Shown piece by piece: positions 1 to 9,500 of a stretch of 64,000 nt of DNA; position 1 is the stretch's first letter, and every line of letters starts with the position of its first letter. The translations under genes were made by a program, and so were the position numbers. The stretch is from Pomphorhynchus laevis (taxonomy: Eukaryota; Acanthocephala; Palaeacanthocephala; Echinorhynchida; Pomphorhynchidae): contig WNNJ02001664.1 of the NCBI GenBank assembly GCA_012934845.2, forward strand, positions 1 to 64,000, written 5' to 3'. Below the pieces are notes generated by a model, which was given only the letters and a program-made list of their open reading frames with translations, ran no database searches and was not told the origin of the DNA.

Positions 1-123
1 CAAATCATCAACTTTGTATTTTGTGCTATTTATAGAACATTTTATCTATCGTTCAACTATTTTACTGTTTTATTTATAATTAGTAAAATACATAGGATAA
101 AATGCATATTTCTAACAGTATAT

Positions 124-291
124 TGCTAACAGTATTTCCTTTAAGACAAATTGCCCACGTAGGATATAAAATATCCTACTCGCTCCATTAATCCATAGAC
201 ATTGCTTACGAATTTTGACAATGAGGTCATAGATGTATACATTTCTAACATTATTTCCTTTAAGATGAATTGCCCACGTAGGATATAGACT
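124..291. repeat. Direct repeat pair of about 45 bp
   Basis: Two near-identical stretches of about 45 bp (124-168 and 247-291) share TTTCCTTTAAGA followed by TTGCCCACGTAGGATAT. They are about 120 bp apart. No gene is seen in the first 540 bases; the rest is AT-rich. Confidence 0.7.
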
Positions 292-540
292 ACTTAAAAG
301 ATTTTTATTATTTCACATCATCTTTTTTATTTTTTCAGATAGCTATTGGAATATATTGCAATTGCTCTCCATAAAAGTGATGAAGCCTCAGAAATCTTCC
401 ACATTTTAGGAATGTTACTTCACCAGTCCACAATATTTTGATATTTCGGTTTTTAAATATTCGAGAAGTGTCGGTTTCTACAATATTTGTAGAAGATCTA
501 ATCACGAAAAGATAGAAGTAGACCATATATATATGTAAAT

Positions 541-700
541 GTTACCAAAAACCGGAGTTCGAATACATGCAGAGCAGACTTTCTTATCACTCCTAGACGA
601 GCTGATGGTAGCCGGCAGCACTCATCAGTAGGGTGAACTACCATCAGTCGTTTCGACTGCCTTGTGATATATTTAAAAGGCATCTCCGAGAATTTGCTAA
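541..700 (-). repeat. PLE-type terminal repeat, copy A
   Basis: About 120 bp from here recurs at 901-1015 in the same orientation, 360 bp away, and a diverged relative lies at 34065-34200. On the minus strand it holds GGCAGTC, GAAA, a long helix arm, CTGATGAG, TGCTGCC, the second helix arm and CGTC, the pieces of a hammerhead ribozyme. Tandem flanking repeats carrying hammerhead motifs are a known trait of Penelope-like elements (pseudo-LTRs). A PLE coding relic follows at 1049. Confidence 0.7.
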
Positions 701-1012
701 CGTAGTAGCATGGGCATATCCTCTTTAAACTAACAACGTGCTTTCCGGATCATCCTAATTTTATTCGGCAGCAATCTTAATTGCTGTCGCTGCTTGCTTT
801 CTCACAGGATCCCTTTAGCGGATACGTTTTTATAATTTAATCGTAGAATGTGTCAAAACTGTGCACTGGGAGCTAAAAAGCTTCAGTTTCATAATCGTAG
901 ATTTGCCAAAACCGGAGTTCGATTACATGCAGAGCAGACTTCCTTATCACTCCTAGACGAGCTGACGGTATACGGCAGCACTCATCAGTAGGGTGAACTA
1001 CAATCAGTCGTT
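588..1012 (-). ncRNA. Candidate tandem-dependent hammerhead ribozyme
   Basis: Read on the minus strand, copy B (1012-950) supplies CACCCTA-CTGATGA-GTGCTGCC and copy A (661-588) supplies GGCAGTC-GAAA, a hairpin of about 14 bp, then CGTC and TAGGAGTG. Stem I pairs CACCCTA(B) with TAGGAGTG(A), with one bulge. Stem II pairs GTGCTGCC(B) with GGCAGTC(A). Stem III is the hairpin in copy A: CTGATGGTAG (complement of 638-647) with CTACCATCAG (complement of 602-611), continued by ACGA/TCGT. This is a nested type I hammerhead with all core residues. The expected cut lies between 596 and 595. Activity is inferred, not shown. Confidence 0.55.
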
Positions 1013-1015
1013 CTA
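901..1015 (-). repeat. PLE-type terminal repeat, copy B
   Basis: Nearly identical to 541-655. It keeps CTGATGAG and the CGTC end on the minus strand, but the GAAA strand and its stem II arm are lost beyond about 1012, where AT-rich sequence begins. At 1049-1071 the missing strand (AGGCAGCCGAAACGACTGAT) appears on the opposite strand, so the repeats around this PLE are partly inverted. Confidence 0.7.
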
Positions 1016-1071
1016 TTTAAATATATTTATTGTGATATAAATATATCACAAGGCAGCCGAAACGACTGATG

Positions 1072-1305
1072 TTTCGCTTTACTAACACCATAGATATGAA
1101 CAAATCGATTGGGTTTCTGGATGTAAGCATTCAAAGAATGAAGAATAGCTTCCGAACATCTTTATATAGGAAATTCACAGAAACGAGAAGTATGGTGTAC
1201 GCGAGCAGTTTACACACCCCTAAAACAAAGCGTCTAATAATAGGAATGAGGATATACGAGCAAAGAAAATATGCTCCTCGCCGGATATCTTTGAAAAACA
1301 ATTGA
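1072..1305 (+). pseudogene. PLE reverse transcriptase, C-terminal thumb fragment
   Basis: The frame reads IGFLDVSIQRM, then FRTSLYRKFTETRSMVYAS and HTPKTKRLIIGM. This is the typical PLE block after the catalytic motif (FLDL, then TSIYRKPT, then KRSVI). The end of the frame slips into a second frame around 1270, where the endonuclease part begins, so a single ancestral reading frame is broken here. No YxDD motif lies in the fragment. Confidence 0.75.
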
Positions 1306-2048
1306 GACTGTCAAAAATAGAATTAATGGAGAGAGGATACTCAAATAAACAAATTGCAAGACAATTTCAATATGCTCGAATTATCCCGAGAAAAACACTG
1401 CTATATGATAACAGAAGAAAGCCACTCACAAGTACAAACAACAAGGTGGTATGTACATATCATCAGGCACTGAAAAATTTACCAAAGGAATTTAGAGAAA
1501 TTACTAATGACAAGTGTCCCCCTGAACGTAAACCGTTAATTTTCTTCAAATCTGGATATAACCTAAGAAGTTATTTTTCTGTCACAACTAATCATTCCAC
1601 TGACATTGGTAGTAATGTACCGTGTGGAGATAAACGGTGTAAAACGTGTCAGATAATGAATAACTCAAAAACATTCACAAGCTCCACTACAAAATTAACT
1701 TATAGAATCAGGGGTAACAATAACTGTAAGACACAAAATTCGGTTTATTTAGGCACTTGCACAGTCTGTCATGCACAATATGTAGGGGAAAGCGGAAATA
1801 AGATGTCAGTTCGGATGAACAACCGTAGAGCGGATATTAAAGCCTGTCGTATAAATGCAGATGGACTGGCATCACACCTCATTAAAAATCCAACACATGA
1901 AATTTCACTTGCAGTAATTGAGGGAAATATTCCCAACACTGCTAAAAGAAAGCGTAAGGAACTCTATTGGATAGCACAATTAATGACTGATAGATCGCTA
2001 AACAGTGAAGTGATAGGTGCACTGAAATTGGTGAAGAACAACATTTAA
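1302..2048 (+). CDS. PLE GIY-YIG endonuclease domain, open frame
   Basis: The 248-residue open frame continues the RT fragment. A basic connector (residues 1-60) is followed by KPLIFFKSGYNLRSYF and a CGDKRCKTC cysteine cluster, the linker seen in PLE proteins. Then come VYLGTCTVCHAQYVGESG (GIY-YIG core, here VYLG...YVGE) and MSVRMNNRRADIKAC (arginine motif). In PLEs this nuclease nicks target DNA to prime reverse transcription. There is no start of its own: it is the 3' half of a longer protein, and the first codon listed is TTG. It is unusually well kept for this window, which suggests a fairly young copy. Confidence 0.85.
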   Translation: MRLSKIELMERGYSNKQIARQFQYARIIPRKTLLYDNRRKPLTSTNNKVVCTYHQALKNLPKEFREITNDKCPPERKPLIFFKSGYNLRSYFSVTTNHSTDIGSNVPCGDKRCKTCQIMNNSKTFTSSTTKLTYRIRGNNNCKTQNSVYLGTCTVCHAQYVGESGNKMSVRMNNRRADIKACRINADGLASHLIKNPTHEISLAVIEGNIPNTAKRKRKELYWIAQLMTDRSLNSEVIGALKLVKNNI

Positions 2049-2108
2049 GATGCTATCATATATTTATGCTGTTATATTTATATTTTTACAATTGTAGATA
2101 TTATTTTC

Positions 2109-2137
2109 CTGAAGAAGGCCACTAGTTGGTCGAAAGT
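2109..2137 (+). ncRNA. Compact hammerhead-like motif at PLE 3' end
   Basis: CTGAAGA-A-GGCC, a 7-base loop, then GGTC-GAAAG. This reads as the hammerhead core CUGANGA, stem II (GGCC with GGUC) and GAAA. It lies 60 bp after the endonuclease stop, where PLEs are known to carry such motifs. One extra A follows the CUGANGA box, and GAAAG rather than GAAAC follows stem II. No cleavage strand was identified next to it. Confidence 0.5.
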
Positions 2138-2165
2138 TTGAATAAAACGATTATCTTTGTGTTTC

Positions 2166-3490
2166 CGGTTCAACTTAAAATCCTTGTATTAATATATACA
2201 AGTATCCGTGAAAGGATCCCGGAGCTGATTTGAATAAATAATCTAAACTATATATATTATATATAATAAGTATTCAAATCCTTAACTGTCATCAATATAT
2301 ATATATATTGATGAGTATAGGATTCGAATACTTATTTTAATTAAAATTAAAATATATTGAATAAAAGACAAATCATTCGATGCAAGATTTCTTTGCTCCT
2401 TTATAAAATAAGTATTCGAATCTTAACTATCATCACGACAAAATTATACGAATTAATCATGAACTGTCATTTGATTTTATCATGATTTCGCTTAGTTTAA
2501 CTTAAATTGGTAAAATCTTTACAAAATACACTGACAACAAAATTCTTAACGTGATCGGTATGATTAAAGGAGTAAGTACAATTTTCGCACAGTTTTGATT
2601 GTAGAGATTATTAGAGGCAGTAACTAAATATTAAATTAAAAATCATAAATGTCGATGTGTAATTAACATATTTGTCTACTAATGTTGACATCTTAGTGGT
2701 GTTGATCTCAATAATTAGATGGCAAGTAACCAGGTGAAATACATTATTAATTATATTATAAATAATTAATAATAATTTATCGTTAATTTTAAATTTAATA
2801 ATTAATTGTAATTTTATTAGATATACTTCAAAATTCAAATATACAATCTCTGTCAATATGAGCAACAACTATCTATTAGCGACCGTTAAGCTGCTAAAGA
2901 TCAAGTATTAAATCAAGTATAAGTAAGTATTAATACTTAACAAGAACAAAATATTAATATTAACAAGAGCTAAATACATTATTACTCTTTATTAAGAAAA
3001 ATAAATATTAATTAAGTGCTTTTTTATTAAGGACAAAATATATGCCAATTATACATTTTATAGAAAAATCTTTCAATTAATTTTTTAACTTTAGAGATTA
3101 AATTTTGGAATATAAATTTATTGAATTTTGCTAGCTTCCGTTAATTCAGAAGCTAGCAAATGTTTTAAAATATCGTGATTCATTCCGTTTTGTGAAACAT
3201 TTATTTTGAGACGTTGCTAGTCAAATCTAACGAAATAAAATCAAATGTAATATATTAAATTCTTCAAAATCACGAATAAAATTAAAAATTTAAAGAAAGG
3301 ATAGCCACATTGTATAATGTATTTATTCAGAATTTTGTTAATATCACATTGGATATATTGATTATTAATATTATATATATTATAATATATAGTATATATT
3401 ATACATATTATATATAATATATATTAGATAATAAAATAATTATTATATGTTATTATTCTATTATTAATTTTTGATTAAAATTCAGTAATG
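2166..3490. other. AT-rich stretch without recognised gene
   Basis: This holds AT-rich DNA with TATA/ATAT runs (2240-2330 and 3360-3430) and short repeats of AAGTATTCGAATC type near 2267, 2320 and 2408. Small open frames here are short, AT-driven and match nothing recognised. Confidence 0.5.
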
Positions 3491-3499
3491 CAGGGACGG

Positions 3500-4231
3500 A
3501 GCAGGAGTCTCGCAGTCTGGCTATTTTAGGTAAAGTCAGAGTTGAAAAACACACCCAAAGCCGACTACTGCAATAAAAAGTCTGTAGTATATGACTATTT
3601 TATCATATCTGAAGATGGAACATTCTACATTTATCATGCAAAGGAATAGGATAAAGACGGGATATATGGAAAACATTTCTGCTTATTCGGGAAATTGTGA
3701 CAGTAAGCCAAGTAGAGCCTCTAGTATAGCACGCAACTTACAAGGCATCACTAATATATTTAGATTATTCTGAAAGAAGATAGCAATACTCCAAGATTGT
3801 TTGATAAAGGTCAATCGTATTTAAACAGCTACTTTCCAAGCAACATTCACCATTAGTGAAGGAGAAATTAACGAAAGAGAAATTTGAAGACTGCATAAGT
3901 GAAATGGTTTTTAAAAAATCTTTGCCTCTCACTTTTTCACACGTTTTGCTATTTATTGCATTTGCTGGCGAAATGACAAATAAAGTTGATGTTTTATTGG
4001 ACCGGGCAATGCTAAGAATATAATCCTTGATGAGTGCGACAAACAAAAAAGATGATCTCGTTAAACTGCAGCATAAGTATTTATTTAAACATAGATACAT
4101 GTACTCGCCATCGAGTTAATTACTTGGCGATTAACGTTCTCTACGTGAATAAGAATCTATTGTGCGAACTTTCGCAAAAGGACACAATTTCCATGCAATC
4201 TAGTGAAAGTATAAAAAATAATTTTGCATAA
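3500..4231 (+). pseudogene. hAT-family transposase relic with BED finger
   Basis: Pieces in different frames read in order. SVVYDYF near 3580 and NLQ-RHH near 3735 look like a BED zinc finger. LFDKGQSYLNSYFPS (near 3800), TKEKFEDCISEMVFKKSLPLTF (3865-3930) and GEMTNKVDVLLDR follow. Then come DDLVKLQHKYLF (4050) and IDTCTRHRVNYLAINVLYVN (near 4090-4160), the familiar catalytic-region text of insect hAT transposases. Several frame changes and stops break it; the C-terminal dimerisation region is absent. Terminal inverted repeats were not found. Confidence 0.55.
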
Positions 4232-5275
4232 AGGTTTCAAAATTCCACCCACTATAAAAATAATATTTTAAAATATGCAAATTCCGATTATATCCGCCAA
4301 GCCTTTAATGCAACGGTTGAGGATAATAGCGACGAACACTTTATTGTTGTTTTATATAATGACCGTTCAGGTCATTAAAAATCATAAAAACCTGAATTAT
4401 AAAGAATAACATTGCTGTTCATTAAGATTTTAAAATACCACCCACTATATTATATTGTGGGGTGGTATATCAACCCCATATTGTGAGGGCTGACTTACAA
4501 CCCCTACAACATGTTGAGTAACATCGATAAATTGATTATGATGCGACATATAGTGGAAGACTCAGAGCACTTCATCAAAAGTGCTCAACGACTTAGTTTT
4601 ATGGGGGTTAATGCACGTTCTAATGAATGTAGAAAATAACATTTTAAAATATGCAAATTACAATAAAATATAGCCGTAAAACATCGTTTTATAATCAAAA
4701 AGTAAATAAAAGCATTAATAATCAATCGTGCTCTCTCTATATATATCATGGGTCCACAAAAGTATATAAAAGCTGGCTTAATATACGATTATATCTTTGT
4801 GGTTTCTAAAGAATATATGCTTTAATACAAATCACAAACTATGCGCTTCGCATACAATTCTTGATGGTATTAAATACGAGACTGCGACAAATATTCTTAG
4901 ATCGTATCTAGTAATAGCTTCTATAAGTCCTGATTCAGTAGAAGCAATTCTTTTTCTTATTCAATTCTTTTACCTCTTAGTTATAATTTTATATTTCCCA
5001 CGTGTTTAAAGATAATTATATCATCTGTATATAAGATAATTATTTATTGTATAAGACTTGTCTTATAAGACATGAAATATTTGTATTCACAGCTTAGAAT
5101 ATACTTTTATCTTTACAGTCATATTATGTATTCTGTTTCAGCATCATGCTATCGTATTGCATCTTAGCATATTGAATACAAAAGCTTATAGCAATATAAC
5201 AATTTATAAATTGTGATGTATGTGAAATGTTACACAAACATTGCTTATTTGCCTAACATATAAAATATTTAGTTA
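4232..5275. other. Non-coding stretch with a hairpin and a short direct repeat
   Basis: A 25-bp direct repeat (ATTTTAAAATATGCAAATT core) lies near 4262 and 4641. A hairpin at 4435-4468 pairs ATACCACCC with GGGTGGTAT around an AT loop. These may be ends of a small non-autonomous element. No gene is recognised; the 70-codon frame at 4797-5009 has no visible homology. Confidence 0.4.
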
Positions 5276-5277
5276 AT

Positions 5278-5430
5278 GTTTTATAATTTATCATAATTTC
5301 GATATTTTTGGGTAAGGAAGAATTAAAAATTTAAAATAACATAAATAAAGTTACATAATTGAACATAATAAAGTTAATAATATTTTATTATTAATAAAAT
5401 ACATAATAAATTTATAAATAACAATAATGG
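5278..5430. repeat. Left half of a dispersed repeat, split by a LINE
   Basis: Matches 8392-8540 almost base for base (TTATCATAATTTCGATATTT through AATTTATAAATAACAATAAT). The match stops exactly where LINE sequence starts and resumes after it at 6832. Confidence 0.8.
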
Positions 5431-6831
5431 AGAGAAAATTTATTGCCATCGCGCCTCTCGGCTTCGACAAAATATAAAAGAAAGAAAATATAGTTACAAT
5501 AAATCAAAAACATTCAATTTAAACGGATGCTGATGTTAGACGTTGTACCATTACATTGCATCTTCTCTTCGTCATATACTATGCCCCTAATGCTTCTGCA
5601 CTTTTCCTCTTAAAAGGCCTCAGATAGATCGTGCACTTTACTTCATACGATCAATATCTTGCAAACTCAAATGCTGCAAATATGGACATTCGAAAATATG
5701 AAGCAAGGACCAGCAAGCGCACAAACAAAATTTGCACGAACAGCACGACGATCGCGAATGTAAAGGAATGTGTATACGACAAATCTTATCGTGGTACCCA
5801 TGAGTAGAGAAACGCCAAACCAATGGCCGCTTACAATTGTGTGAATTTTTCCAATGTTGTTGACAGACAACTGGCGTTAAAAAGTGTTCCGGATCAATCC
5901 CCGATATTTTCTTGTTAAATATTTCTAGATTTGCAGTATAATTAACAGTTTCGACCATATTAAGAAGACTGCGCAGATATACGGATAAAGGTGGGACGGC
6001 TGCCAAGGTATAAACTAGTGTAGATGATGTCTTTGGTGAAACTCCCACTATGCGCTTTAAGAATCTTGCCTGACATCTGTCGAGCTGCATGAAATTACCG
6101 GAAGTCAAATCATTCCACACAACGGAAAGACCATAACTAATCATGGGCAACAACATGACTCTGAAATACCTCATTGCACCCTCGAAAGAGAGACTCCCCA
6201 GATTATGGATCAAACTCGTTGCCGTAATTATTTTTGTCGCCTTGCGTTCCAAGTGGTCAGCAAAACTCCAACGCGAAGTGAGGGACATTCCTAGATAAGT
6301 ATACGAACGCGAAAATTCCAGCGGCTCGCCATGAAATGTGAGCTGATCATGCTTGCATCGTGGACCACCCTTACGAAACTTGACGACTTTGGTTTTTTCG
6401 ATGTTAACCTTCATTTTGTTAGATATACAATAATGATATAACGCATCTAAGGCTCTTTGAGAAGAGGATATAGTATCCGACACTATAGCAAGATCATCTG
6501 CATACATCACTGACCATACCCTATTCGAATTTCGACATAGGCAGTTTGGGAGGTCCATAACGAAGAAGGCAAAAAGTAGGGGGCTAAGAGGATCTCCTTG
6601 CAATACACCACGGTTTACGCAGAAGGATTGTGAGAACAGAATCCCGTCAAATATTCTAAGTGTACTTGGTTGAAGGATGCTGCTTATAAGCTGAAGAAAG
6701 CGGCCATATACTTTAGCGCCATGTTCAACCTTTCTCAATAATAAGTTTCGATCTATGGAATCAAAAGCCTTCTCAAAGTCCACAAAGATCGTGTAGAGTG
6801 ATTTATGCGCTTCAAACATTTATGCGCTTCA
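5431..6831 (-). mobile_element. 5'-truncated LINE inserted in a dispersed repeat
   Basis: About 1.4 kb of non-LTR retrotransposon lies inside a repeat whose unbroken version is at 8385-8660. The 5' end (high coordinate) is truncated within the reverse transcriptase. It ends in a small duplication (TTTATGCGCTTCAAA twice at about 6805-6832). About 200 bp of 3' untranslated sequence follows the stop towards 5431. Confidence 0.75.
5638..6819 (-). CDS. LINE reverse transcriptase, partial, open frame
   Basis: The 393-residue open frame starts inside the RT domain because of 5' truncation. Motifs in order: FVDFEKAFDSIDR (motif A, catalytic Asp), GVLQGDPLSPLLFAFF (motif B), VMYADDLAIVSDT (motif C, YADD), EKTKVVKF and YTYLGMSLTSRW (motif E region). 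The thumb follows. A C-terminal cysteine/histidine cluster (CCSCKFCLCAC...HIFEC) is like the knuckle ending many LINE ORF2 proteins. Endonuclease and ORF1 are missing. The clade is not certain; the intact frame suggests a recent insertion. Confidence 0.85.
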   Translation of the reverse strand: MFEAHKSLYTIFVDFEKAFDSIDRNLLLRKVEHGAKVYGRFLQLISSILQPSTLRIFDGILFSQSFCVNRGVLQGDPLSPLLFAFFVMDLPNCLCRNSNRVWSVMYADDLAIVSDTISSSQRALDALYHYCISNKMKVNIEKTKVVKFRKGGPRCKHDQLTFHGEPLEFSRSYTYLGMSLTSRWSFADHLERKATKIITATSLIHNLGSLSFEGAMRYFRVMLLPMISYGLSVVWNDLTSGNFMQLDRCQARFLKRIVGVSPKTSSTLVYTLAAVPPLSVYLRSLLNMVETVNYTANLEIFNKKISGIDPEHFLTPVVCQQHWKNSHNCKRPLVWRFSTHGYHDKICRIHIPLHSRSSCCSCKFCLCACWSLLHIFECPYLQHLSLQDIDRMK

Positions 6832-6960
6832 AATATATAATATAATATAAATTATAAATATTATATAAATTTAATAATATAAATTGGTTTAGGTGTCTAA
6901 TTCGACTTGTAAAACACGATATGTGTAAGAGTCAGTGTTGACTTAACACTGATCCAATAC
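6832..6960. repeat. Right half of the dispersed repeat split by the LINE
   Basis: Matches 8540-8652, including GGTTTAGGTGTCTAATTCG and AACACGATATGTGTAAGAG. With 5278-5430 it reconstitutes the unbroken copy. Confidence 0.8.
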
Positions 6961-7014
6961 CTATATTTAATATTAATAACATAAATAAAGTTACATAATC
7001 TATAATAATCTATA

Positions 7015-7265
7015 ATCTATCTATAATCCAACAGTAGTACGCTACACTTCAGCATTGGTGGACCTCATCAGCTACTGATCCAATACCTACCTGTCTCGTT
7101 TACGTTTTTTAATGTTGGCAGACGATCACTCGTCCGCTTGGTTTTCAAATTTCATTTAATTGAATTATTTTTTAATTAGATTGAATGATTCATTTAATAT
7201 ATTGGCAATTAGATTTAATGAAAGACTCGTCTTGCATTTTGTAAATTTAATTGAAATCACTTATG
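7015..7265. repeat. Dispersed repeat related to 60180-60370
   Basis: Shares CATTGGTGGAC, TCATCAGCTACTGATCCAA, a GACAATCACTCG-like block and an AATTAGATTTAATGAAA block with 60180-60370. The minus strand carries CTGATGA but no convincing hammerhead. Confidence 0.65.
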
Positions 7266-7423
7266 ATCTAAAGAAATATTTATTTATTTTTTATTTGTGT
7301 TGTAATTTTAATTACAACACAAATTTAAATTTAATTTTAAAATTGAAATTTGAAAATTTTAAAATAGAATTTGAAATTTAATAAAAAAAAGAATTGTGTT
7401 ATTACATTTTTGAATAATATTAC

Positions 7424-7765
7424 ATTTTGAATGTATTTCAAATTTTATTTTAAAATTTTTAAATTTCAATTTCTAATATTTTCATCAAAAAATAAAAATT
7501 TGATTTAATTTGAAATTAGAAATGATTTCAATTAAATTTGAAAATTGTAATTACAAAAGTCTCATTAAATTTAAATTTCAAATTTTATTTAAAAATTTTC
7601 AAATTTCAATTTGAAAATTAAATTTAATGAAAGACTTTTATTACATTTTGCAAATTTAATTGAAATCATTTCTAATTTCAAATTTAATCAAAATTTAATT
7701 TTTTGATGAAAATATTTGAAATTTGAAAATTTTAAAATAAATTTGAAATACATTCAAGTATTGTT
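7424..7765. repeat. Large imperfect AT-rich palindrome
   Basis: Left arm (about 7424-7585) and right arm (about 7600-7765) are inverted copies of about 150 bp, for example GAAATTAGAAATGATTTCAA facing TTGAAATCATTTCTAATTTC. A third partial arm is at 7205-7262. This looks like a MITE-like or fold-back element. Short open frames in it are AT-driven. Confidence 0.7.
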
Positions 7766-7860
7766 CATTACTTTCTGTAATATATAATGTGCAAATTCAA
7801 GCTATGATCGACGTGTTGTCAAAATCAATAATAAATATAATAAATAATAAATAATTGTTG
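7765..7860. repeat. 95-bp direct repeat, left copy
   Basis: ATTACTTTCTGTAATATATA through ATAAATAATTGTT recurs at 8286-8380. The 425 bp between the copies include a LINE fragment (8012-8275). Confidence 0.8.
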
Positions 7861-8011
7861 AACTCTTGATATTTATATTTACACGAATTTTACTTTATAA
7901 ATTAAGAATGCCACAATCTAATCTCGTTGTTTGATGAACTAATACATATGTTTTTACGAAAACATCAACAACTTATTGACAAAATGAAATAAAAATAATA
8001 CCAGAGTTTTC

Positions 8012-8275
8012 TTGTCAACAACTGGTAGGGTGTCGGGTCGTGGAGGCAGTGTAAGAACAAACTACTCCAGACATCGCAATCCTGGGCGACAGACCAGAGT
8101 ACTCTTTCATATAGACCAAGGCGTTCTTCAGCCAGTTTTTAGATTTGATCTCTCCAACGGAATCGAGGTCTCTTTCCAGAGAGTCCGGTCTAGAAACCCT
8201 CGAGGAAGGCGATCCCTAGACATCCTCAGAACGTGTCCTAGCCACCTCAGCTGACTTTATTCGATGTAGAGAAGC
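8012..8275 (-). pseudogene. LINE RT C-terminal fragment
   Basis: Matches 53640-53915 at moderate identity (ACAGACCAGAGT, GATTTGATCTCTCCA, GATCCCTAGA). There the minus strand encodes the end of a LINE reverse transcriptase. Here only the far C-terminal part remains (a region like RILRMSRDRLPRRVSRLDS). It is broken and short. Confidence 0.6.
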
Positions 8276-8285
8276 GACATTATAT

Positions 8286-8380
8286 ATTACTTTCTGTAAT
8301 ATATAATGTGCAAATTCAAGCTATGATCGACGTGTTGTCAAAATCAATAATAAATATAATAAATAATAAATAATTGTTTA
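8286..8380. repeat. 95-bp direct repeat, right copy
   Basis: Second copy of 7765-7860. It runs directly into the dispersed repeat at 8385. Confidence 0.8.
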
Positions 8381-8384
8381 TTAT

Positions 8385-8660
8385 TTAATGTTTTATAATT
8401 TATCATAATTTCGATATTTTTGGGTAAGGAAGAATTAAAAATTTAAAATAACATAAATAAAGTTACATAATTGAACATAATAAAGTTAATAATATTTTAT
8501 TATTAATAAAATACATAATAAATTTATAAATAACAATAATATAATATAATATAAATTATAAATATTATATAAATTTTAATAATATAAATTGGTTTAGGTG
8601 TCTAATTCGACTTGTAAAACACGATATGTGTAAGAGTCAGTGTTGACTTTTAAAACACTC
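8385..8660. repeat. Dispersed repeat, unbroken (empty-site) copy
   Basis: About 275 bp equal to 5278-5430 joined directly to 6832-6960. At the join it reads AACAATAAT-ATAATATAA, the pre-insertion state of the LINE at 5431-6831. Confidence 0.8.
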
Positions 8661-8814
8661 GGTGTCGGTGTTTAAAATGCTTTTAATGGGCAATCATTGA
8701 GAAAATCTTTACATTTATGAAATTAAATCAATGTAATTTATAAATAATTGAATCAAAATATTAAAGTAAAAAATAATTTAAATTATTTTAAAATTAAATA
8801 AAAGAGGTACTTAC

Positions 8815-8848
8815 ACCATCGATACCGATATGTTCTCTGTGCTCAAAG
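8815..8848 (-). CDS. WASP-like gene, exon with end of CRIB motif
   Basis: This 34-nt exon completes the CRIB (Cdc42/Rac-binding) motif. Joined to the previous exon it reads ISNPISCTFEHREHIGIDG, fitting the consensus ISxP..F.H..HVG.D. Acceptor TTTTGATTTAG, donor GTAAGT. Entry phase 2 matches the previous exon, and it ends in phase 0. In WASP, binding of GTP-Cdc42 here releases autoinhibition so that the C-terminus can activate Arp2/3. The following GBD helix, proline-rich region and VCA domain are not seen in the window and would lie left of base 1. Confidence 0.75.
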
Positions 8849-8893
8849 CTAAATCAAAACTAGATGTTGCAGCTTAAAGTATTTAAGACTTAC

Positions 8894-9029
8894 GTGCATG
8901 ATATTGGATTGCTAATTTCACTTTTTGATATTTTACGTCGACGGATATTCTGCCTTCCCTGTATGCTAGAATAATGCCGAATTCCGTTCACAACAGGAGA
9001 AGAACTTCTACGTTGGCTACTAGCATAGT
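8894..9029 (-). CDS. WASP-like gene, exon with basic region and CRIB start
   Basis: 136 nt, in phase with both neighbours. It reads DYASSQRRSSSP, then a basic block GRQNIRRRKISKSEISNP. The basic stretch just before CRIB corresponds to the phosphoinositide-binding region of WASP/N-WASP (KKKRLTKADIG in vertebrates). Acceptor CTTTCATTAAG, donor GTAAGT. Only 45 bp of intron separate it from the next exon. Confidence 0.75.
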
Positions 9030-9299
9030 CTTAATGAAAGCACAAACAATTTCATTACTGAATATGCCACTCAAAAGTGACATTAGAGAAAACAATAAAC
9101 TAATACATTCAAACTGTTATCTTTAAATTAAATTTCAACTTTATATAGTCTTTATTATATAATATTTAATATACATTGTTTATAATCCCTACTTTATTAT
9201 ATCAGAGATGCACAAAACGGTTTGACTAATAATTTTTTAAAATGCGATTTTATTTATTAAATTTAAAGTAGTTATTTATTAAAGTAGTTTCTAGCATTT

Positions 9300-9500
9300 C
9301 CTTTTAACTTATTTATTAGTCAATTCATAAAAATGACGTTTATTTTTAATTTATTTTTTATTTTAACTTGATTTAAATTATAGAAAATCTAAAAACAATT
9401 ATTAATTTTATTATTTAATTATTAATTTTGATTTAGCATTATTATGTTTTGTTTATTTTATAATTAAATACGTAGACTCAGTTGGCTGATTTAATAATAT
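9300..9500 (+). repeat. PLE-associated AT-rich tail
   Basis: Copy of an AT-rich tail found also at 22640-22745, 25915-26060, 57060-57310 and 57700-57930. Marks are CAATTCATAAAAATGACGTT, GATTTAGCATTATTATG and the end TACGTAGACTCAGTTGGCTG. Elsewhere it follows PLE 3' sequence, so it is probably the element's 3' end. Confidence 0.6.

Larger units (their letters stand above)
1049..2165 (+). mobile_element. Penelope-like element, 3' coding part
   Basis: This 1.1 kb fragment runs from a terminal-repeat strand (1049-1071) through the reverse-transcriptase C-terminus and a GIY-YIG endonuclease to a compact hammerhead-like motif (2109-2137). The N-terminal palm and fingers are missing, so the element is 5'-truncated. 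Order and content match PLEs of the Penelope/Poseidon type. Confidence 0.8.

Noticed and set aside
3765-4100. 111-codon minus frame
   Set aside because: It is the antisense shadow of the hAT transposase relic on plus.
7015-7265. Hammerhead in the CTGATGA-bearing repeat (also 60180-60370)
   Set aside because: CTGATGA and a GTATTGG/CCAATAC pairing exist, but no GAAA strand with a matching stem II and no UC strand in the right place could be found.
7160-7381. 73-codon frame in AT-rich palindrome region
   Set aside because: It consists of Asn/Phe/Ile/Lys/Leu runs produced by AAATTT repeats.
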